From: an uncultured Prevotella sp.
GTDB taxonomy: Bacteria; Bacteroidota; Bacteroidia; Bacteroidales; Bacteroidaceae
NCBI GenBank assembly: GCA_905211345.1
Contig: CAJMAO010000056.1
Span: forward strand, 1 to 10,402
Direction: 5' to 3'
DNA: 10,402 nt
The translations under genes were made by a program, and so were the position numbers. Under the pieces are notes generated by a model. It saw nothing but the letters and a program-made list of their open reading frames with translations. It was not told where the DNA came from and did no database searches. Of the stretch, positions 1 through 6,007 are shown in pieces (position 1 is the stretch's first letter; every line of letters starts with the position of its first letter).

Positions 1-116
1 AAAAAGATATATGCAATTAATATGCCACTTTACAACGCCTTGTTAAACTAGAGCCGACGGCCTTTTATAAAGCACTGGATACCAATGAGTTATACGAACT
101 GTTATCTTACGGTTTT
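1..116. other. AT-rich non-coding end of window with one solitary GACGGCC-TTTT repeat unit
   Basis: This stretch lies downstream of the outer-membrane barrel gene, whose TAA stop is at 117-119. I see no convincing coding sequence. Positions 56-66 read GACGGCC followed by TTTT, the core of the 22-base repeat found in two other gaps of this window (about 2917-2994 and 8938-9030). This copy is solitary and degenerate. I see no clear rho-independent terminator for the barrel gene here. Confidence 0.5.
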
Positions 117-2642
117 TTACTGTCCCCCTTTGCTTCCGCCGCTCTTCACGTCGTCGTTGCTTATCGTGCGCTCGGCCTTCTTCACCGAGGCTTTAAGCTC
201 GCCGAGGCGGAAGCTGACGCTCACGCCGAACTGCTGCTGGCTGAACCTGTACCAACTGTCCTGCACGAAGCCGGCGCTCTCCGTCGTGTTCTCCTGACGC
301 ATGTATTTCTTGAACGGATTGTTGGCGTAAGCCGATATTGTAAGCCGCTTCTTGAGGAACGACTTTGTAACATTGAAGCTATAGAAGAAGTAGCTGTAGC
401 CGCGCCCTTGCAGCGACACCCACGGTGTCTGGCCGAACACGTTGGCGCTGATGCGCCAGTCTTTGGGCAGCGTCTGCTGCACTCCGCCGTACGCCGACAT
501 AGTCCATCCGTGGTTCTCAAGTCCCGCCCCGTCAGAGTAATAACTCCATCCGCCATACATGTTGGCGTAGATGCGCGTCGAAATGAAGGGATTGTAGTTG
601 ACGTAAAGGTTCATGTTGGCCTGCCGGGTCTTGCCAAGGTTGCGGTACGTGGTGTAGAGCACGCTCTTGCCCGTAGGGTTTCTCAGTCCTGCTATGTCGT
701 TGTCGTTAACGAGCGACGACACGCCTTCGATGCTGTTGTTGGTGAAGCTATACTGCATCGATGCGCTTATGCTCAGCTTGTTGGTGAAGCTATTGTAGCC
801 TAACGACAGCGAATGGCTCTTTTCGCTTACAAGGTTAGGGTTGCCTTGGCTTATCGACGTAGGGTTGGAGTCGTCGATGTAAGGGTTCAAGTAATATATT
901 CCGGGCCTGTAAATGCGCATGTTGTAACCTAGGCGCAGGTTCTGAGTGTCGGTTATGCGGTAGCCTATCGAGGCCGAAGGCACGAAGTCGTTGAAGTGCA
1001 TACGGAAGTCGTCGCCGCGCCCCAGCAGGTATTCCACGTCCTGTATGGTGTGCTCGTAACGCAGGCCGAGCCGCCCGGAGAGCCGTTTCCACTTCAGTCC
1101 GTAGCCCACGTAGGCGGCCAGAATGTCGTTTGAGTGCTTGTAATGCGTGCTGTGGTCCTCGTCAAACTCATAGCCTGCAACGCTGCCCGCCGTCATCGTG
1201 TAGCGGTCGTTCTCCGACGAGTTGTCGCGCATTATATATTTGGCACCGGCCTCCACGGTGTGCATCTTGCCTATCGGAGTGGTATAGTCTACCTGAATCG
1301 TTTGCTCGGTGGTGCGCTGCGAGCCGTCGTTGTGCTGCAGTTCCAAGCGGCGCATGTAGTCCTGCCAGTCGGGCACGGCCTCCATTTCGGTGTAATCGGT
1401 GTATGCGTCAGAAGTCTCGGGGTTGGTGTTTATCCGGTAAGACACGGTTAGCATCCTCTCCTTCACTTTGAAAAGGCGCTGGTAGTCAACGCTTCCGTCA
1501 ATCGAATACCACGAGTTACTGCTGCGCGACGGCATCGTGTAACCATACAGCCGGCTGCCGTCAAGCGGACTGACGCCCGTCACCGCCGACGTATTGTTTG
1601 ACTTATAGTTGCTCCCCCACAGGCCGAACGAGGCGGTAACGAGGTTCAACGTGTCAATCTCATAGCTCGCTTCGAGGCTGCCCGAGTGAAAGTTGTTCAT
1701 CGACTTGCTGTCGCCCTGCTGCGTTATGTCGGCCGAAGTGGCTGCCGAAGCGGCATCTGTCGTGGTAAGGGTTGACCCCGAATACATGCGCGGAGTGTCG
1801 CCGTGCCTGTAGTTGTAGCGTGCGCTTACGGTCAACTTGCCGCTCTTTACCGTGCCGAACGCTCCGCCGCCCGCGCCAGTGTTGCCGCCGTTGGCGCTCA
1901 GGGTGACGGTGTATCCCTCGAAGCCCGAGCCTACGGTTATGATGTTAAGTATGCCGCCCACTCCCTCAGCGTCATACTTCGGGCCGGGGTTGGTTATAAC
2001 CTCTATCTTCTTTATCGTGTTGGCGGGCATACTCTTGAGCACCTCCGTGGGGTTGTTGGTCATCATGTTGTTGGGCCGCCCGTTGACGTAGACCTTGAAC
2101 GACGAGCTGCCGTTCACCTTGATATTATCCTGTCCGTCGACCGTAACCATAGGAACCTTGCGCAGCATCTCAAGTATCGTGTTGGTCTTTGAGTCGGGGT
2201 CGTCCTCTATGTTGTATTCTATTTTATCAATGTCGGCCTTCACCAGTGGTTTCTGTGCCACCACTTCCACACCCGACAGCTCGTTGCTTGCGTCTTTTAT
2301 GAGTATCGTGCCGAGGTCAATGCGCCGTGTTCCGGCCTCAACGGTAAAGTCTTTAGCCACCGTCTCACGACCCATCGAGCTTACCGTCAGCCTGAACTTG
2401 CCACTGCCTGTCACGCTTACCGTGAAGCGTCCGGCCTTGTCAGTGACACCCATTTTAACCGCTTTGCCGGGCTGCGCGGCGGCGCTCACGTTTAGCGTGG
2501 CGTAAGGTTCGCCCTCACCCGTTATCGAGTCGGCCACCACACCTTCAACGGTGAAGCCTCCCTTGCCCGTCTGCGCCACGGCCGGGAGCACGGCCACGCA
2601 CAGCAATACGGCTGTAACCAAAATTTTACAAAATACTTTCAT
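117..2642 (-). CDS. Outer-membrane beta-barrel protein, TonB-dependent receptor-like (OMP_b-brl_3 type)
   Basis: This 841-residue protein begins at ATG 2642-2640. Residues 1-23 form a signal peptide: Lys near the N-terminus, a hydrophobic run, and a likely cut after A-V-A before Gln24. Residues about 29-113 match a carboxypeptidase-like regulatory beta-sandwich, common at the N-terminus of Bacteroidetes receptors. Residues about 140-240 are a plug domain, with LRKVPMVTVDG, VYVNGRP and IKKIEVITNPGPKYDAEGVGG. The rest is a barrel with alternating aromatic strands. The segment at about 578-608 (YRPGIYYLNPY ... GNPNL) is typical of the OMP_b-brl_3 family. After the last strand (FGVSVSFRLG, about 805-814) there is a charged and Gly-rich tail of about 27 residues, so the protein does not end on the usual terminal aromatic. 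No SusD-like partner is adjacent, so a SusC role in polysaccharide import is not supported and the substrate cannot be told. It probably sits in the outer membrane and uses TonB energy, although I see no obvious TonB box. Family assignment is firm; function is unknown. Confidence 0.9.
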   Translation of the reverse strand: MKVFCKILVTAVLLCVAVLPAVAQTGKGGFTVEGVVADSITGEGEPYATLNVSAAAQPGKAVKMGVTDKAGRFTVSVTGSGKFRLTVSSMGRETVAKDFTVEAGTRRIDLGTILIKDASNELSGVEVVAQKPLVKADIDKIEYNIEDDPDSKTNTILEMLRKVPMVTVDGQDNIKVNGSSSFKVYVNGRPNNMMTNNPTEVLKSMPANTIKKIEVITNPGPKYDAEGVGGILNIITVGSGFEGYTVTLSANGGNTGAGGGAFGTVKSGKLTVSARYNYRHGDTPRMYSGSTLTTTDAASAATSADITQQGDSKSMNNFHSGSLEASYEIDTLNLVTASFGLWGSNYKSNNTSAVTGVSPLDGSRLYGYTMPSRSSNSWYSIDGSVDYQRLFKVKERMLTVSYRINTNPETSDAYTDYTEMEAVPDWQDYMRRLELQHNDGSQRTTEQTIQVDYTTPIGKMHTVEAGAKYIMRDNSSENDRYTMTAGSVAGYEFDEDHSTHYKHSNDILAAYVGYGLKWKRLSGRLGLRYEHTIQDVEYLLGRGDDFRMHFNDFVPSASIGYRITDTQNLRLGYNMRIYRPGIYYLNPYIDDSNPTSISQGNPNLVSEKSHSLSLGYNSFTNKLSISASMQYSFTNNSIEGVSSLVNDNDIAGLRNPTGKSVLYTTYRNLGKTRQANMNLYVNYNPFISTRIYANMYGGWSYYSDGAGLENHGWTMSAYGGVQQTLPKDWRISANVFGQTPWVSLQGRGYSYFFYSFNVTKSFLKKRLTISAYANNPFKKYMRQENTTESAGFVQDSWYRFSQQQFGVSVSFRLGELKASVKKAERTISNDDVKSGGSKGGQ

Positions 2643-2671
2643 TGATATGGATGTTAGTTTTTACTACTCAT

Positions 2672-2706
2672 TAAATATACGTTTTACAAGGCGGAAACGT
2701 GACAAA
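2672..2706 (-). promoter_or_regulatory. Candidate Bacteroidetes-type promoter for the outer-membrane barrel gene
   Basis: On the minus strand, TATATTTA (2679-2672) matches the Bacteroidetes -7 box TAnnTTTG at all but the last position. A TTTG (2706-2703) lies 23 bases upstream and could be the -33 element, although the spacing is slightly long. The -7 box is 29 bases before the ATG, leaving a short leader. This supports separate transcription from fkp. It is a motif match only. Confidence 0.4.
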
Positions 2707-2880
2707 GGACATGTTATATTTAACTAAAATTAAGTCAATGCCGGTCTTTCATAGATGAAAAACCAAGTTTATGGCTGTATGGCAACACAGAATACCGTAA
2801 CCGTCGGCATACCTCCTGTAGTTCATGTATAAGCATACTTTCATACATCTGCCGGCTATACAATTCATGGTAATCAAGCT

Positions 2881-2912
2881 CCCTCCCTTCGGGAGGGTTT
2901 GGGTGGGTTTTC
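2881..2912. repeat. CCCTCCC-TTC-GGGAGGG hairpin with G-rich tail (Bacteroidales intergenic repeat)
   Basis: CCCTCCC (2881-2887) and GGGAGGG (2891-2897) are perfect inverted arms around TTC, followed by TTTGGGTGGGTTTT. On the minus strand the same DNA would translate as a peptide containing THPNPPEGRE, a phrase seen in many spurious short reading frames of Bacteroidetes. This suggests a dispersed intergenic repeat, though its identity as such is from memory. On either strand an RNA would fold into a 7-bp GC-rich hairpin. Confidence 0.55.
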
Positions 2913-2916
2913 AATA

Positions 2917-2994
2917 TGCCGTCTTTCATCGTCCAAAAGGCCGTCAATCGCACGCTAAAAGGCCGTCTTTTGCAGTGCAAAAGACGGCCTTTTA
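2917..2994. repeat. 22-base-periodic GGCCGTC/GACGGCC repeat array (copy A)
   Basis: GCCGTC recurs at 2918, 2940 and 2962, exactly 22 bases apart, with AAAAG closing the first three units. An inverted GACGGCC follows at 2983-2989. Reading the minus strand, each unit starts GACGGCC-TTTT and ends near a purine-rich AAA. The middle of the unit varies while the ends are kept. The last repeat meets an opposite-facing one head to head, producing the palindrome listed separately. The same unit occurs in the opposite orientation at about 8938-9030 and singly at 56-66. Confidence 0.7.
2956..2994. terminator. 39-base palindrome, possible bidirectional terminator downstream of fkp
   Basis: The two 19-base arms (2956-2974 and 2976-2994) are perfect reverse complements around a single G at 2975. 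Each arm runs AAAA, GGCCGTC, TTTTGCA or its complement. On either strand a GC-rich GGCCGTC/GACGGCC stem is preceded by A's and followed by TTTT, the layout of a bidirectional rho-independent terminator. On the minus strand it starts 60 bases past the fkp stop and before the candidate promoter of the barrel gene, which fits a transcription boundary. The T-tract is only four bases and the element belongs to a repeat family, so termination is inference. Confidence 0.5.
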
Positions 2995-3053
2995 CAAGAG
3001 TATTGATTATCAGTGTGTTAGCAAACGATTTCATGCCACGCCGCCGACGGCTG

Positions 3054-5897
3054 TCAACTGCGGCTCACCTGAAGCCCCTTTGTGCTCAAGTCCATGTCCA
3101 CGAAGCGCGCGTTGACGTTCGGACGGTTGGCGTTGAGGGTCTGCTTTATGCGCGCTGCAGCCTCCGGATCCTTGGCCACTATGTACAAGTAGCCGCCCCC
3201 GCCGGCACCGGCCAGCTTGTAGCCGAGGGCGAAGTCGTCGATAAGCGACGTCATGCGTGCCACGGCTTCGGGGTTGGTGCCGCCGTCGATGGCTTGGTTC
3301 TGCTCCCACGTCTTGCGCACTAGGCATCCCATTTGGCCGAAGTCTGCGCGCTGTATGGCCTCATACATGTCAACGGCGTGCCGCTTCATCTCGCGCAGGC
3401 GGCGCAGTTCGTCGCACTGGTTGAGGAACATACGGCGCACAATCTCGGCCAAGATGTTCTTCGCCGTGCGCGTTATGCCCGTATAATATAATAGGTGGCA
3501 GGGCTTATACTCGGGCTGGGTGAACAGCTCTGACGGCAACCAGCGCACCGTGGGGCTTTGGTTGAAGCCGCGGGCGGTCTCAAGCAGCTTGACGCCTTGC
3601 AGTATTCCGCCGAACTGGTCTTGCCATCCGCCGCCTGTTGTAAGCAGCTGTTCGAGCACCAGCGTGCGCCGGCCAATCTCGGTTTTGTCCCACGCCAGTC
3701 CGCAGAAGTCGTTGAGCGCGCCCAAGACCGTGGCCGCAAGCATACTGCTCGTACCAAGTCCGCTGCCCGCTGGAATGGCCGACATGAGTGTCAGCTCCAA
3801 GCCGCAGCCGAACGCGCGCAGCTGGTTTTCGAGCGTGTCGAACGTCTCCTCACCGTAACCGGGCAGGAAACCGGCCAGCACCAAGGCCGCCTTAGGTATT
3901 GAGAACGGACTGCCTACGTGGTGCATGTCGGCCAACTGGCTGTATGTAGTGACCTCCTCCATTGCGCCGAGGTCGATGCTGCGCAACACGATATGCGGTT
4001 CGCGGCACGGCCTTACGTAAGCCTGCAACGGCGGCTGGCCGTTAAGCTCGATGGCGAGGTTGACCACGCTGCCGCCCTCCATGAGGCAGTAAGGCGGCGT
4101 GTCGCTCCATCCGCCGGCGATGTCGATGCGTACCGGACTGCGCGCCCACACTATCTGATCGCCGTAAACCGACATGCGCGGACACTGCTTTGCAGCTAGA
4201 GCCTGTTCGGTAAGCCCTTCGCGAAGCAACGAGAAAGCCTTGTCCTCGCCCTCGCGGCAGTCTTTCCCGGTGATACGCGCCAGCTCAGAGCGGAACATCG
4301 AGTCGCTGATGCGCGTCAGCAACGGCGCGTTTTCGGCAATGGGCGCAGGCTCGGGAATATTGAAACGGGCAAACTCACGAGCCGCGTCGTCAAGGTCTAT
4401 CTGGTAAAACACACTGTGTTCATAGTTCTTAGCCAACGCTCCCCAGTTGCGTGAGCGCATCGTCCGCCTCTGCTCCGACAGCCTTACAAGGTCAGCGCGG
4501 GCAGATATGTCGTCGGCACTGAGCTTCTCGCAGCTTTCCCATACGCGCCTTCCGGCTTCAAGCCGGGGTTCGGAGAGCATCCAGCGGAGCACGGCCTCCA
4601 TGTCGTCGGCTGCGCCATTGCACACAGGGAAGACGCGCGCCGACTGCAGGTCGGCCGCACCCTTGATTGCGTTTACGTCGATGCCGCGCTCTGAAGCCCA
4701 CTCCAAAAACGGGCGTGAGATAAACTCTGTAGCCTCGTCTTGCAAGCTACCACGGAACTTGTCGCAGTAACCGTACGGCCTGACGGCCATGCCACCGCCT
4801 GTTATCGGCACGATGTCGACACACTGTCCGGGGGCGAGCGTTATGCTCCAATCGTTTTCCGGCACGCCGGTTATAATGTTCTCATGAGCCAAAGTCCAAC
4901 GGCTGCCAACCCAACTGTTCTCAATCCACAGGTTAAGGTTGGCCTCGGTGATGGGCGACATGGTCACGGCGTTCTGCACGAACATGGCCGGATGGGGCTT
5001 AAGCGAGTGGTGCATTATCTCACGCTGGTCGTTCACGAGGTTCTGTATGGCCAGCGTCGACGATATGATTTCATGGCTCGTGCCGAAGTGATAGAACTCT
5101 CCGCCGGGCAACGGGAGCACAGCTACAGTCAAAGAGTTGAGCTCGTCGTCCTTAATCGACGGATTGCAGCCGAGCGCGCAGCCAAATTCGGAATATAAAT
5201 CATAGTTTTTCAGCTCGCCGCCATGCCCCGAGCGGGCCATCAACAGCTTAACGGCGCGGTCGCTCAAGAGCCACACGCCGATGTCGGTAAGATAGAAATG
5301 GTCTTTCAACAGGCCGCCAAGCGTCTTTACTGACGGCTTCTGCAACATGCACTCAAGCGTTGAAGGAGTGTCGCGGCGCGACACGAACACACCATGGTCC
5401 TTGGCTATCTCGGGACCGAGCCACAACCCGTAGCACACCACGTCGGCCTCAGGTATGGGCTGAAGGGCCTCCGTTGCGCGTATGTAAACGTCGCCGCTGA
5501 CAATCATCGTGTGCATATCGGCAGGCGCGGCGGCCATTATCTGTTCGTAAAGTGGGATCTGTAGCGATAGCAAATCTTGCGAAAGACGCTGCCCACGTTC
5601 CCACCTGAACACGGGAACGGGTGTCAGCACCTTGCCCGAGGGGGCGTAAGCGGGCAACCGGCGGCTCTGCCCGCCGGCATGAAGGAGCAGCCGGCGGTCA
5701 GCGGCAAGCCACTCGTCAAACGACAGTCCGCCGCCATGCTCGTTATAACAAGCCTCCAACAGCCACGTCGAACCGCCGCCGGAACCAAGCTTATGGCCGA
5801 CAGGGTCGCTTGAACAGAACCACTCATCGCGGCCGTATCCTGTTATTTCATGGAAACACCCCACAAGATTGGGTGGCAAAGACAATAGTTTTTTCAT
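3054..5897 (-). CDS. fkp: Bifunctional L-fucokinase / L-fucose-1-phosphate guanylyltransferase (Fkp)
   Basis: Fkp phosphorylates free L-fucose with ATP and joins the product to GTP, giving cytoplasmic GDP-L-fucose for capsules and glycoproteins. I start it at ATG 5897-5895 (MKKLLSLPPN), giving 947 residues, close to the roughly 950 of Bacteroides Fkp. The frame stays open to a TTG at 5906 that would add three residues. The N-terminal half is the pyrophosphorylase. It has the glycine-rich nucleotide loop LGSGGGST (37-44), HAGGQSRR (73-80) and then a beta-helix-like middle with SGDVYIR and FYHFGTSHE. The C-terminal third is a GHMP kinase with all three signatures: SPVRIDIAGGWSDTPPYC (587-604), IPAGSGLGTSSM (708-719) and KLAGAGGGGYL (894-904). 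GGGWQDQFGG (755-764) carries the likely catalytic Asp. Both halves look intact. It lies 108 bases downstream of the yfhO-like gene on the same strand, separated by a long AT-rich hairpin, so co-transcription is possible. No fucose permease or isomerase is in view. Confidence 0.96.
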   Translation of the reverse strand: MKKLLSLPPNLVGCFHEITGYGRDEWFCSSDPVGHKLGSGGGSTWLLEACYNEHGGGLSFDEWLAADRRLLLHAGGQSRRLPAYAPSGKVLTPVPVFRWERGQRLSQDLLSLQIPLYEQIMAAAPADMHTMIVSGDVYIRATEALQPIPEADVVCYGLWLGPEIAKDHGVFVSRRDTPSTLECMLQKPSVKTLGGLLKDHFYLTDIGVWLLSDRAVKLLMARSGHGGELKNYDLYSEFGCALGCNPSIKDDELNSLTVAVLPLPGGEFYHFGTSHEIISSTLAIQNLVNDQREIMHHSLKPHPAMFVQNAVTMSPITEANLNLWIENSWVGSRWTLAHENIITGVPENDWSITLAPGQCVDIVPITGGGMAVRPYGYCDKFRGSLQDEATEFISRPFLEWASERGIDVNAIKGAADLQSARVFPVCNGAADDMEAVLRWMLSEPRLEAGRRVWESCEKLSADDISARADLVRLSEQRRTMRSRNWGALAKNYEHSVFYQIDLDDAAREFARFNIPEPAPIAENAPLLTRISDSMFRSELARITGKDCREGEDKAFSLLREGLTEQALAAKQCPRMSVYGDQIVWARSPVRIDIAGGWSDTPPYCLMEGGSVVNLAIELNGQPPLQAYVRPCREPHIVLRSIDLGAMEEVTTYSQLADMHHVGSPFSIPKAALVLAGFLPGYGEETFDTLENQLRAFGCGLELTLMSAIPAGSGLGTSSMLAATVLGALNDFCGLAWDKTEIGRRTLVLEQLLTTGGGWQDQFGGILQGVKLLETARGFNQSPTVRWLPSELFTQPEYKPCHLLYYTGITRTAKNILAEIVRRMFLNQCDELRRLREMKRHAVDMYEAIQRADFGQMGCLVRKTWEQNQAIDGGTNPEAVARMTSLIDDFALGYKLAGAGGGGYLYIVAKDPEAAARIKQTLNANRPNVNARFVDMDLSTKGLQVSRS

Positions 5898-5903
5898 AAG
5901 TTG

Positions 5904-5911
5904 CAACGTTA
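5904..5911 (-). promoter_or_regulatory. Weak TAnnTTTG-like box before fkp
   Basis: On the minus strand TAACGTTG (5911-5904) differs from TAnnTTTG at one position and lies 6 bases before the fkp ATG. Transcription from it would give an almost leaderless message, and I see no -33 box. It may be chance, with fkp read through from the yfhO-like gene. Confidence 0.2.
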
Positions 5912-5917
5912 TTTTGA

Positions 5918-6007
5918 AAATTAAGAATTAAGAGTTAAGAATTAAGAAAATTACTATCGTGGCGACAAAACATGTTTTCTTAATTCTTAACTCTTAATTC
6001 TTAATTT
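5918..6007. repeat. 33-bp perfect inverted repeat made of 7-base TTAAGAA-type units
   Basis: Arms 5918-5950 and 5975-6007 are perfect reverse complements around a 24-base loop (5951-5974). The left arm consists of four consecutive 7-base units of the form TTAAGAA. The second unit ends in GAG instead of GAA, and the last is followed by AA. The right arm overlaps the TAA stop of the yfhO-like gene (6008-6006). Transcribed, it would form a long AU-rich stem between yfhO and fkp. A closely related element lies between mtnN and luxS. I see no transposase and no clear target-site duplication. Confidence 0.85.

Larger units (their letters stand above)
2643..3053. other. Non-coding gap between fkp and the outer-membrane barrel gene
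   Basis: The 411-base gap holds, on the minus strand, the fkp 3' side with a long palindrome (2956-2994), a 22-base-periodic repeat (about 2917-2994), a CCCTCCC/GGGAGGG hairpin (2881-2897) and the candidate promoter of the barrel gene. A 99-codon minus-strand reading frame (3034 to 2735) spans it, but its first half is translated repeat sequence and I do not call it a gene. Positions 2707-2880 hold nothing I recognise beyond a tiny TTTCAT/ATGAAA hairpin at 2747-2760. Confidence 0.6.

Noticed and set aside
2917..2994. The 22-base array as a CRISPR
   Set aside because: The units are too short, the variable part is only about 10 bases, the repeat ends are palindromic and no cas gene is nearby.
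2735..3034. A 99-codon minus-strand frame starting with ATG, between fkp and the barrel gene
   Set aside because: Its first half is a translation of the 22-base array and the CCCTCCC hairpin; the rest resembles nothing I recognise. It is most likely a spurious frame.
5895..5906. TTG at 5906 as the fkp start
   Set aside because: It adds only MQL before an ATG that gives the family's usual N-terminus (MKKLLSLP); the TTG also overlaps a -7-like box.
5918..6007. The hairpin as an insertion sequence or MITE
   Set aside because: There is no transposase and I see no clear target-site duplication; the internal 7-base periodicity is unlike typical terminal inverted repeats. A MITE origin is not excluded.
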